A model generated the notes under the pieces. It saw only the letters and a list, made by a program, of their open reading frames with translations, did not search any database and was not told where the DNA came from. A program made the position numbers and the translations under genes. 64,000 bases of DNA. Origin: Tolypocladium sp. Sup5 PDA-1. Its lineage: Eukaryota > Ascomycota > Sordariomycetes > Hypocreales > Ophiocordycipitaceae. Positions 44,701 to 53,282 of this stretch are shown here, piece by piece (the first letter of the stretch is position 1; every line of letters begins with the position of its first letter). The DNA is taken from assembly GCA_000750105.3 (NCBI GenBank), contig JPHH03000001.1, positions 496,001-560,000 on the forward strand, given 5' to 3'.

Positions 44701-45914
44701 AGGCCGTTGCGGAAGAAGAGCCGCGAGCCGCCGCCTGCGGCCACGGTGTTAATGTCGAGCTGGGGAGATTGGATGGTGACTCCGGCAGTGGTTGTCTCAA
44801 AGACGTGCTCGTACCGGCCCTCGCCATATCGGGAGACATCTGTACTCGTGCCGCCCATGTCGAAGCCAATCACGGGCGTCTTTGTCTCCTCGTCGTAGGA
44901 GGTGATGGCGTAGCCAACCACGCCCCCTGCCGGACCAGACAGGATGGCCTTTAAGCCCGTGAACTTGTCCACATCCACCAGCCCGCCATCGCTTTGCATG
45001 AACTCGCACCTCGCCCCCTTGGGCCCCTTTTCCTCCTTGACACTCTGCGTCCCGAGACCGCCCTCGAACCCCTCCTGGAACCCGTCGATATATCTCCTGA
45101 TGGCAGGAGTCAGGTAGGCGTCAGCGCAGACCGACGTGGCCCGCGGCACCAGTTTGACCATGGGCATGAGCTCGTGGCTGAGCGAAATGTGCTTGAACCC
45201 GATGTCCCTTGCTATCCTGCCAACCTGGGACTCGTGGTCGGGGAACGTGTATCCGTGCATGAGGCATACGGCGATGCTCCGGATGCCCTGGTCATAGACG
45301 GCTTTCAGCTTTTGCCGAATCTCATCGTCCTGTGCTCTCTTGAGGATCCGCACCGTCTCGCCGGACAGGCCCCGGACAAGATCCTCGCCTTCGGCCTCCC
45401 TGGTTCCCGCTTGCGCCTGAGCCTCGGTGACGGTCCTCTCGGGATCCTCGGCGTAGTCTTCGAGCGTCACACGCTCATCGATCTCAACGACCATCTCATA
45501 CAGCACATCCGGCTTCCGGATCGCCAGGTCGAAGATTCGCGGCCGCGACTGGTTACCGATGGCCAGGCAGTCCCTGAAGCCCGTGGTCACAACCATGGCG
45601 ATCTTCTCGCCCTTGCGCTCCAGCAGGGCGTTGGTGGCGACGGTGGTGCCCATGCGGATGGAGTCGATTTGGGAGGTGTCCAGGGGCTCGCCCCGGGGGA
45701 TATCGCGGCCGAGAAAATGGCTCATGATGCGACGGATGCCCTCGAGGGGCGCGTCCTTGTAGTTGGCGGGGTCCTCGGAGAGGAGCTTGATGACGATTTC
45801 GTCGCCATTATGCTCGCCGACGCAGTCTGTAAAGGTGCCGCCGCGGTCGATGGCTATGCGCACGCCGCGCTCCTTGGATGGTGGTGGTGGTGATGGTGAT
45901 GAGGTGCCCGCCAT
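41727..45914 (-). CDS. OXP1: 5-oxoprolinase (ATP-hydrolysing)
   Basis: One long minus-strand frame of 1395 codons, or two exons, 45914-43594 and 43536-41727 (1376 aa), if the inferred 57-nt stopless intron is removed. It opens 5-oxo-L-proline to L-glutamate with ATP in glutathione turnover, in the cytosol. The hydantoinase A part begins with IAIDRGGTFTDCVGEHNGDE (about residues 20-39), then RMGTTVATNALLERKGEKIA and the phosphate-loop VIGFDMGGTSTDVSRYGEG. The hydantoinase B part includes SNHPSYGGTHLPDVTLV, DEFDFEGTGPEV-like and HRGGDGVIRDIEF stretches. Length and two-part order match eukaryotic oxoprolinases (~1290 aa) with modest insertions. Upstream is a 1.7-kb divergent region shared with the MARVEL-like gene. 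Confidence 0.95.
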   Translation of the reverse strand: MAGTSSPSPPPPSKERGVRIAIDRGGTFTDCVGEHNGDEIVIKLLSEDPANYKDAPLEGIRRIMSHFLGRDIPRGEPLDTSQIDSIRMGTTVATNALLERKGEKIAMVVTTGFRDCLAIGNQSRPRIFDLAIRKPDVLYEMVVEIDERVTLEDYAEDPERTVTEAQAQAGTREAEGEDLVRGLSGETVRILKRAQDDEIRQKLKAVYDQGIRSIAVCLMHGYTFPDHESQVGRIARDIGFKHISLSHELMPMVKLVPRATSVCADAYLTPAIRRYIDGFQEGFEGGLGTQSVKEEKGPKGARCEFMQSDGGLVDVDKFTGLKAILSGPAGGVVGYAITSYDEETKTPVIGFDMGGTSTDVSRYGEGRYEHVFETTTAGVTIQSPQLDINTVAAGGGSRLFFRNGLFAVGPESAGAHPGPACYRKGGPATVTDANLYLGRLLPEFFPKIFGKNEDEGLDAEASKKVLRELTDQVNSETGKKLTVDEVAYGFLTVANETMTRPIRSITEAKGHDSSKHRLATFGGAGGQHAVAIADSLGIHQILVHRYSSVLSAYGMALADVVDERQEPDSAVWQDGGRVVDELRRKMDKLKDKSRAALRDQGFEDAEIEFEEYLNMRYRGTESALMTIRPTAQEAAEHFGGEDWAFGRAFVRHHRYEFGFTLDDRDIIVDDVRVRGIGKSFRHREKTVDQQLQTITRRDVVAAEKRHGAQEVYFEGGRLKTPVYKLKDLDVGDVVGGPAMLADGTQTIVVTPRTKALITETHVVLDIEHEGSKDEYDTAINPHPSSQRLTTRSRSHKDQSTREVDPIMLSIFGHRFMAIAEQMGRALQKTSVSTNVKERLDFSCAIFDATGGLVANAPHLPVHLGSMSTCVKRQAEIWKGRLDKGDVIISNHPSYGGTHLPDVTLVMPAFDDRGENILFYAASRAHHADIGGITAGSMPPHSRELFQEGAAIRSEKLVSGGKFDEQRVIELFYDEPAKYPGCSGTRCLADNINDLRAQVSANQKGISLIEGLIEEYGEETVQFYMVHIQNNAEQSVRKLLKDVHTRFEGRDLSAIDHMDDGSPIQLKIKIDPEQGSAEFDFEGTGPEVYGNINAPQAITYSAIIYCLRCLVSEDIPLNQGCLKPIDVKIPPKSILSPSPGAAVVGGNVLTSQRITDVIFKAFQACAASQGCCNNLTFGFGGNQTGEKAVKGFGYYETIAGGSGAGPDWEGTSGVHVHMTNTRITDSEIFERRYPVLLREFSIRKGSGGAGQHRGGDGVIRDIEFRIPLQVSILSERRVYHPYGLNGGEDGACGLNLWVRNVEKTNWDKSLARFHENGGRENGDGEYEEKEYEERHINLGAKNSAAMKAGDRIIVCTPGGGGWGARDQQSVARRKLDPTEGWRKGSGAAREDAALQA
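43537..43593 (-). other. Inferred stopless 57-nt intron in OXP1
   Basis: The minus strand has donor gtatga after GACGA, a gctaac branch site and acceptor ggagcag. The intron is 57 nt (3n) with no stop in frame, so reading through would insert 19 residues (YDTAINPHPSS...). Splicing gives SKDE|SHKDQSTREVDP. Confidence 0.7.
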
Positions 45915-46460
45915 GGCTGGATGTGGACGGTTGCTCGAAGCAGCCCGAGCCTGAAGCTAACTTCGCTGCCAGAATTAAATTCAGTGATTTGTTGAAGAAT
46001 ACTCGAAGGGGGGCCTTTCTTCAAGTTTCAAGCAAATGGCTTAATTGCGAAGAGAAACAGAAGAGGGTTGAGGGTTCGGAAGCAACTCCGCCCTATATGG
46101 TGTCGTTGAAGGTAAAGGTAAGGAAGGGTGAGGAATTGATAATCACGGAAGCGGTAGCGAATGGAAGGGCGTGGAGGCGCAGAGCAGCGGCACCGGACGG
46201 CGGGGTTCCACCTCCGAGGCCCGCCGAGAGCTTGAGTGAAGTCGCTGTAACTCCGCAACCCCACAGTGCATTCAGTGAGATCGCGGGGCACCCGGCAACG
46301 ACTCCGAGGCTGGGTGGGTTGCGGCCTGGGAGATACTATCTCTTGTAGTGTCGGAAGGCTTCAGCTTTGTACTCTGCAAGGGTTGTACTGTACTGTAAGG
46401 TACCCTAGCCTTCAAGAAGTCGCGTTCTGAGAGGTACCATGTAATACATGGGCCATTGTT

Positions 46461-46547
46461 AAATCTCGGTACTCCGTATAGCTCGAGGTACAAGGAACGG
46501 CAGTACGGGGAAATACAAGGTTCGAATCTTCGCACACCAGAAGGGAT
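46461..46547 (+). repeat. Dispersed repeat family, copy C, with B-box-like core
   Basis: The 3' 41 bases (46507-46547) match copy B at 38 of 41 positions. Where copies A and B read ggttggagcc, this copy reads ggttcgaatc (46519-46528), a perfect match to the core of the Pol III B box. An aatctcgg block at its left end is shared with copies A and B. Confidence 0.75.
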
Positions 46548-47558
46548 CTAGGTTGCCTTACCCATGTATATACCAGTACATACATGTCCCCACGAATCTC
46601 ATGACCCAATAAACAGCTTTAAGTTCATGGATTAGCAAATCGTTATGGATTCACATGTTCTGTGCTGGCGGCTTGCGCCCTCTGACATGCGGCATCACGA
46701 CGGAGGCTTCTGGTTGACGTCCCACTTGAGACCGACTTCGGCTCAGGTCCTGAGGGTTTCCACATGCAACAATGCACTGAATAGGCCCCGTCTGCGTTTT
46801 CCTTCCCCAAACTGAATCGTACTTCCATTCGGAGATGATTCGCATTGTTCTTTTCCAGTTGCCAAGTCTACATGCACATCTTACCCTTCCGCGACTTACA
46901 TCAACCTGTGGCTTTGCACCACCCGCAGCCCGACTGACATCACAACGCCACGCCGCGTTGCCAATATCCATTATCGAGGCGCATCCATCTCCACGCACGT
47001 TTCCCGCAAGACAGACGCCGTTTGCCAAGGCGATTGGAAATATCGATGCTAATTCGGGATGGCGTAGTCGTGCGTCGGCACTCGTGCATCCTCTGCCCCC
47101 CAAAAACTTGAAAAATCGCAACGGCATGGACCCCTGTAAGCCGTCTTATGCGCGGCAGCCCCCCAGCGGATCGTGGCGCCGCTGCGACATGGTCACACCA
47201 CCTCGCGCCGCTTGTATTATGACGTCTGTGTCGCTGAAGCCATTCATCGTCAGTCTGGGCAGATTGCAGAGGAAAACCATGGTTAGACGGGGACGCGTCG
47301 ACACCGGTTTTTGGCTGTTGCTGCTGCTGGGGTGTACGGGGGTTGTCAAGGGCTGTGAAGGTGTGCACGAGAAAACAGGCTTCGGAGGAGAGTGATGCCC
47401 AGCCATCATCATGTGCATGAATCTCGTTCAGGCCAAGATGTGCGATTCAGGACGAGATTAAATACGCCGTGCCCGCCTCCACAGAGGTCCATACGTGGGC
47501 ATAACTGTCGTAATCAATCGTGGCTCTTGTCTCTCCTGCTGTGTGATCACATTGCACA

Positions 47559-47564
47559 TATAAG
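47559..47564 (+). promoter_or_regulatory. TATA-like element of the MARVEL-like gene
   Basis: tataag (cacatataagcgc), 93 bases before the start codon, followed by a C/A-rich stretch typical of a fungal 5' UTR. Confidence 0.45.
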
Positions 47565-47651
47565 CGCTGGGCTCGTCTCATCACCGACCACTCACCCATC
47601 ACTGGCCAGTCCACTCACCATTCAACAAACAACAACAAAAAGTCCGCAGCC

Positions 47652-48227
47652 ATGGCACTCGACCGCATCGTTAGCATCGTCCTCCGCGCGGCGGAGCTCG
47701 TCTTCGCCGCCATCGTGGCCGGCGTCACGGGCGAGTACCTGCACCGGAGCCAGGGCGCCAGCTCCTGGGAGCTCGGCCGCTTCATCTACACCGAGGTCGT
47801 CGCGGGCATCTCCATCTTCCTGGCGCTGATATGGCTGTTCCCCTTCTCGGGCACCTTTATCCACTGGCCGGTGGACATTTTCATCAGCATCCTGTGGTGG
47901 GTGTCGTTTGGCCTACTGGTCAATGTAAGTAGAAGCATCTCCACGCAGCACGACTTACACGGCTGGTGGTGTACACTGTACAGGAGCTAACGCCTCAACC
48001 TCCAGCTCATCGGGTCCTCGTGCGGCGCCGTCTTCGACTGGCAAAACGTCTCGCCGCGCGGCGACCAGTGTGGCAAGTTCAAGGCCGACATCGCCTTTGC
48101 CTTCCTTTCGGCGCTGCTGTGGCTCGTGTCGGCCCTCATCGGCATCTTCTGGGTACGCAAGCACGAGCACCGCGTCGCCCACGCCGACACCGTTCACCGC
48201 CGCAGGTGGTACCGAAGGCGCGCCTAA
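47652..48227 (+). CDS. Four-helix MARVEL-like membrane protein
   Basis: Two exons, 47652-47924 and 48006-48227, 164 aa. Four hydrophobic helices lie at about residues 8-28, 45-65, 74-95 and 112-133. The short N-terminus and basic C-terminal tail (HRRRWYRRRA) are both likely cytosolic. A loop with two Cys (SSCGAVFDW and RGDQCGKF) lies between helices 3 and 4, as in fungal MARVEL-domain proteins. Such proteins associate with cholesterol- or sterol-rich membranes or eisosomes. The intron is GT-AG, phase 0. No specific function can be given. Confidence 0.85.
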
Positions 48228-49225
48228 GCAAAGGCACGCTGTCTTATACCGACAAAGCAGGCCATTCGTGGCTGCTTGCAACTGTCGTGGTCTTGTCTTG
48301 ATGGTGATATTAGCTGATTGTGGGGGAGATGATCCGGAGCGGGAGAGCAGTGTTCGCTGGCGACTTGTTGTTGGACATGCTGTGACGACGGGAACATGAG
48401 ACTCCAGATTGGCTTTGGCGATACCCCCAATGTACGAAATGCGCGACTCGAGTTATGTACGTCTCTTAGTTTAAAGCCCGTATCCTAATCGCATACATAC
48501 AATGTCAATTGTGCCTCTTTCGACTAGTCGCAAACGGTGCGTGCTGCTGCGGCGATTTTCTCTTGTCGTCGACGTCAAAGACGCGCACGGAGCTTGCCCT
48601 GCAGCCAAGCAAGCTCCGGACGTTGCACGCCGCAGGACCAGGCTCCTGCACTTCCACGGCGAGGGATCCGACGACAACCGCTGTTACTATGCTCCAGGTT
48701 GCCTGGATATTGAATTCGACGCAACTGTGGTCACGCAGCGAGATCGAGATCTGGCTCGAACGTGTACTGCAGGCGCGGGTACGCGTCTCCTGGCTCCGAT
48801 AAATTTCCAAGGCAACTTGCGCACAAAGGAGATGCTCCGTCATCTTCGCCCCGCTACCCCTCCCCGTGCTCCAACACGTCCCATCCATGCCGACCGGCAT
48901 CGAAGCTGGCAGTCAAGCCACAATTGCTTCTGGCAGGATTCATCCTCATCGTGCAACGGCGCGATCGGGCAGCATCACCAGCCACAGATGGTGGATGCAG
49001 GTGACGCTGATGATGCCATGGGTGCGGTGGCGCAGCAGTATTTCCCGTAAATTGTGTAATTTTGTGGGGTTGCACTCGCCACCACAGCCACATCCAACGG
49101 TCGATCCTTGGCCCACGCTCCACCTTGCGTCATCCAGCCCTGCTCGGTCGCCTGCAGCTCCAACGAGCTTCCCCAATTCAAGGCTCCCCGCCGGCGGCAC
49201 AACCGTATGCCTTGTTACGAGAACG

Positions 49226-49256
49226 CTGGTTGGCTGGTTGGCTGGTTGGCTGGTTG
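49226..49256. repeat. TTGGCTGG tandem repeat
   Basis: Three to four tandem 8-base units (ggttggctggttggctggtt...). It lies in non-coding DNA. Confidence 0.75.
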
Positions 49257-49540
49257 CACAACTTGACAACAGGCAAGCCGCGTGTAACCCCACTGCCCAA
49301 GCTTTTCGGCGGAGACAAGTGTCCGGGCCTTGGTGAGCTTGTTCCTTCGACCAGTCGTCTGCGGCTCTCAACGTCACTGCACCCCGGCTATGACGCCTCC
49401 CATACGTGCTAACCGCATAGTCCGCCAGCTTACACACGCGCGAACCAATGGCCATGCCATGGCACAAACTGGGAAACTCTCAATCTGCAATGGAGCTGTA
49501 GAAGGGTTTCGCCAGAGCCTAGAACCTTGCCGCTCTGGGT

Positions 49541-49665
49541 CCCCTATGACGATGTGCGAACCCTGCCTTGGTTGGGCCCGATGCTCGTCTCCGGCCTGGG
49601 CCAGCTCGTCTGTCCCGGATCGAGATGCAGAAGAGCTGTCAGGCCATGGAAAGCGGTATATAAAA
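49541..49665 (+). promoter_or_regulatory. TATA box and one STRE-like site of the repeat-protein gene
   Basis: tatataaaa at 49657-49665 lies about 175 bases before the ATG, and a CCCCT stress-response-type motif sits at 49541-49545. The stretch from about 49690 to the ATG is A/C-rich with no ATG in it apart from one near 49684, which fits a 5' UTR. The stress link is inference. Confidence 0.5.
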
Positions 49666-49837
49666 CCCTTCCTGCCGGTCCCATGAATCCCGTTTCTTAA
49701 TCCGAATCATAACAATCACACACTCAATACCCAATACTTGATACCACAATCACACAAATCCCAGAGACACACTTTTGATACCCATACACATATCATCAAC
49801 AACACTCAAAGCACCTCAGACAGCAACACCACCCAAT

Positions 49838-51744
49838 ATGTCTTCTCTCGTGAACAAGGTCAAGGAGGCTCTGCACTCCGACAAGGACCAGACCAAGACC
49901 ACCCACACCGAAGGCACTCACACCACCCACACCACTGACCCTCGAACTACCGGCACCGCCACTCACGGCGCCGGCGCTGGCACGGGGATCGGCTCTCACG
50001 GTGTAGGGGCCACCGGTGACAACTATGCCCTCGGCGGCAACAACCGTGGAACCGACGGCCCTGCCACCAGGACTGACGGCCCTCACACCTCCAACGTAGC
50101 CAACAAGGCTGACCCTCGCGTCGACTCCGACCGAGACCACAGCAGGAACCTGGGCGCCAACCCTCAAGGCACCGCTACCACTGGAAACACCGGCCACAGC
50201 GGTGCTCATTACGCCGGCGGCGCCGGTGCCGGTGCTGGAATCGGTGCTGGAATCGGCGCTGGTGGCGCCCAGCACCACGGCACGCGCAGCGGCATCGACC
50301 CTCACACCACCACTGGCCATACCACCACGGCCGGCACCACTGGCTATTCCTCCACAACTGCTGGCCCTCACAGCTCCAACCTGGCTAACAAGGCTGACCC
50401 CCGCATCGACTCCGACCTCGACGGCAGCCGCAACCTGGGAGCCAACCCTCAGGGCACGTCCACTCTCCACAAGGACCACCCCGGCCACACGACCCACGGC
50501 CACAACACCACCGGCCTGACTACCGGCGCTGCTGTCGGTGCCGGAGCCGGAGCTGCTGGACACCATGCTACCCACGGCACCCACGGCGGCACCCACATCG
50601 AGGCCAACCGCGGCTTTGACGGCCCTGCCACCAAGACCGATGGCCCGCACAGCAGCAACCTAGCCAACAAGGCCGACCCCCGTGTCGACTCTGACCGCGA
50701 CCACAGCAAGAACCTGGGCGCGAACCCTCACGGCACTGCCACGACCGGAAACACTTCCAGCACCACCCACGGCACCACCCACGGCACCACCGGTACTACC
50801 GGCGGCGGTGCTTTCTTCAGCGGCGGCAACAACACCACCCAAGGGTCCACCTATGGCAACACTGGACTGCGTCAGACCACGGACAGCACTGGTACCCACG
50901 GCACTCATGATACCACTGCTGGTGCCTATGGCAACACTGGACTGCGTCAGACCACGGACAGCACTGGTACCCACGGCGCTCACGATACCACTGCTGGTGC
51001 CTATGGCAACACTGGACTGCGTCAGACCACGGACAGCACTGGTATCCACGGCGCTCACGACACCACTGCCGGTGCTTATGGCAACACTGGACGGCCTCTG
51101 ACCACGGGCACCACTGGTACCCACGGTACCCACGGTACTCACGGTACCACTGCTGGTGCTCCTGAGGGCACGTACGGCACCCACAACAGCCGCGTGGCCA
51201 ACGCTGCCGACCCTCGCATCGACTCTGACCGTGATGGCAGCCGCAACGCGGGTGCTGCCCACTCGGGCACTCACGCCGGAACGCACACTGGCGGTCTCGC
51301 TGGCACTGGTGCTCATACCGGAACTCATGCCGGAACTCACACCGGCACCCACGCCGGCACGACTGGCACGACCGGCGCCATCGGAGGCACTCACGCCCCC
51401 GGCCCTGCCCCCAACACCGCCGGCCCGCACAAGAGCGACACGCTGAACAAGATTGACCCCCGCGTCGACAGCGATCTCGACGGCAGCAAGACCGTCGGCG
51501 GCGACAAGACCTACACCCAGTCGTGAGTAAGTGGCCCTCGATGCGATCCGAAACGTTCCTGATCTAACGAGCCCTTTGCAGGAATGTTCCCTTGGCACAC
51601 CGAGACCCTACAGACGCCGCGCAGGTCCCCCCTTCGGTGCTCCAGAAGCACGTCGGCGGAGTGACGGTGCAGCATGACGACGCCACGCACGACCGTGAGC
51701 GCCGACACAGCGTCTCGCACCAGGAGCAGCACCGCGGGTTGTAG
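49838..51744 (+). CDS. Hydrophilin-like protein with internal repeats (Gly/Thr/His-rich)
   Basis: Two exons, 49838-51522 and 51582-51744, 615 aa. The first starts MSSLVNKVKEALHSDKDQTK; the intron (gtgagt...tttgcag) gives YTQS|NVPLAHRDPT and adds a conserved-looking tail, PPSVLQKHVGGVTVQHDD and ERRHSVSHQEQHRGL. Two repeat types are visible: five spaced copies of a ~24-residue unit around NKADPRVDSDRDHSRNLGA, and four tandem 25-residue units around YGNTGLRQTTDSTGTHG (75-bp DNA repeats). Composition is Gly, Thr, His, Ala, Asp with almost no hydrophobics, Cys or Trp, so the chain should be disordered. This fits LEA-like/hydrophilin stress proteins of fungi, though no catalogued domain is certain. 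A strong TATA box suggests regulated, possibly high expression. Confidence 0.85.
50852..51151 (+). repeat. 75-bp tandem repeat inside the hydrophilin-like gene
   Basis: Units start at 50852, 50927, 51002 and 51077, exactly 75 bases apart. The first three are nearly identical at DNA level (tatggcaacactggactgcg...), the fourth diverges in its middle. The unit keeps the reading frame. Confidence 0.95.
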
Positions 51745-52261
51745 GCTGGAACTGGATATGCGGATGTAATGATTTGAGATGGACTCATGAATTTGTATAG
51801 TTAGCGGACCTTTTTAATCGAGTTCCTTCATATGAACCTCTCCTCGAGTTGAACGTGATCAAACACGACTTGAGCCTCATAGAGTCATAGGTCATAAGGT
51901 AGAAGCGAGTGTAGAATGATGCCCGACGAAAGATATTGTGGTATTAGCCTTCTCATGGTAAAATTCAGGCGCGCCGTGGCTACGAGGAATGGTTGCCAAA
52001 CTGTGTCTCTGAACATGAAGAAGTGAGGTTTCCAGATGCGGATGATGGGTTGCCATTTATATTAATGTGTTGACGTTGGAAGTTCTGTCAGGCAGCTGCC
52101 CCGCCACCAACCACATGCTCCCATCAACCCCACCAGCTCCGGACCTACCCTACACTGCAGCCTCACCTCGCTGCCACATCTATCACGACTCACATCAGGC
52201 AACCAACTCCAACCCACCCCCGCAAACCCTCCCTCGCTCTCTTCACCATGCCGCCGTCGTG
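51745..52261. other. Intergenic region repeat protein / ATG5
   Basis: 517 bases, with the 3' flank of the repeat-protein gene and the ATG5 promoter. The frame of ATG5 is open upstream to 52067, but the Pro/His/Ser-rich translation does not look like Atg5. Confidence 0.5.
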
Positions 52262-53118
52262 ATGTCGGCCTCCATCTCCCAGACCCTCTGGGCCGCGCAG
52301 ATCCCTCTGCACATCACGCACCCGTCCGCGCCGACGACGCCCTTCATCGCCAGCGTCCCGCGCTTCAGCTACCTCGCCCTGCTACTGCCCCGGCTGTCGG
52401 CCTTTTTCGGCACCGCGTGCTCCAGCTTCCACTTCGAGGATATCCAGCTGAGGAACCTGGCCGCGGGCCTGCTGGTCGACCTGTACCAGCCGAGTCTGCC
52501 GTGGCGGCTGACGGTGAGCGATGGCGTTGGGTGGGATATTGGCGATACGTTTCTCAACTGCGTAAAAGAGGTGAGTTGCTCAAGACGATGAGTGAAAGGG
52601 GGGGTGGGAGGGACATGGGGGCTGAACTCGCTCAGGCCGACTTTGTTCGCAATGGCAACGCGAACCAAATCATGAAAATGTCCAAGGAGCACACCACCCA
52701 GCTCTGGAACGCAGTCATCGATAACGACCACGCCTCCTTCAACAAGGTAAACACACGCCTCCTCAACGCTCCGACTGCACTCAAGCACGTCCCTGTGCGG
52801 ATATACATCCCCTCGAACCCCCCGCCAACTGCACCTGCTGGAGGAACCCCAGTTCCGGACCCAGGCAAGCCCGCGGACGCCGGGTCCTTCAAAGTCGTCC
52901 AGTCCCTCGTCCCGGCCTCGGGCCCGGACCGCAGGCCCAGGCTGCTCGGCCAGGCGCTCAGGGACATGATGCCGAGGCTGTTCCCAAGTAGCCGGGACCC
53001 GGTGCTGGCGGGCGTGGTGCTGCACGGAGCGGCGGTGCCGTTTGACGCGCCGCTGGGGGAGTTGATGAAGGAGGCGGCGTACCCTGATGGCTGGCTCTGC
53101 TTGGTCGTCATCGTGTGA
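52262..53118 (+). CDS. ATG5: Autophagy protein 5 (Atg12 acceptor)
   Basis: Two exons, 52262-52570 and 52636-53118, 263 aa. Atg5 is joined to Atg12 and, with Atg16, promotes lipidation of Atg8 at the phagophore. It starts MSASISQTLWAAQIPLHITH, has VPRFSYLALLLPRLSAFFG and LPWRLTVSDGVGWDIGDTFL, and at the exon join NCVKE|ADFVRNGNANQIMKMSKEH. By alignment with human Lys130 and yeast Lys149 (within C/W-x-K-E/Q-A), the Atg12 acceptor should be Lys102. The C-terminal ubiquitin-like fold contains LKHVPVRIYIPSNPP and ends CLVVIV. ATG 52262 is chosen because it lies just before the conserved start; an in-frame ATG at about 52115 would add ~49 non-conserved residues. It converges on the CSA-like gene (164 bases). 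Confidence 0.93.
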
Positions 53119-53282
53119 TGATAGAACATATTTATATTGGGCATAGCGTGGCATAGCAGGGATGGCGTTTAAGGATTCGATATTGGTGTCGACTATGAAT
53201 GTACTACGTGGGATAGACCCCTTTACTCTACCCATCGCCTACGTGTACTGTCTTTCCTCCCGTGAACGCCATCCCAGTAACA
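53119..53282. other. Short convergent spacer ATG5 / CSA-like gene
   Basis: 164 bases between facing stop codons, so the two transcripts probably overlap at their 3' ends. Confidence 0.6.

Larger units (their letters stand above)
45915..47651. other. Divergent intergenic region OXP1 / MARVEL-like gene
   Basis: 1.7 kb that carries dispersed repeat copy C (46461-46547) and a TATA-like element for the plus gene. A frame at 46835-47395 (+) overlaps one at 46651-47127 (-); neither has a domain. Confidence 0.5.
48228..49837. other. Intergenic region upstream of the repeat-protein gene
   Basis: 1.6 kb with no supportable gene. It holds a TTGGCTGG tandem repeat (about 49226-49256) and the TATA-containing promoter of the next gene. 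Frames at 48502-49050 (+) and 48946-49467 (-) are without domains and overlap. Confidence 0.5.

Noticed and set aside
42909..45893. Open frames of 214-299 codons on the plus strand inside OXP1
   Set aside because: They are antisense shadows of OXP1 with no motif, start context or splice pattern of their own.
46835..47395. Frame of 186 codons upstream of the MARVEL-like gene
   Set aside because: It overlaps an opposing frame, has no domain, and its hydrophobic C-terminal patch is preceded by proline- and arginine-rich shadow sequence.
52067..52261. Upstream extension of the ATG5 frame
   Set aside because: It is Pro/His/Ser-rich and lacks Atg5 character; the conserved protein starts at MSASISQTLW (52262).
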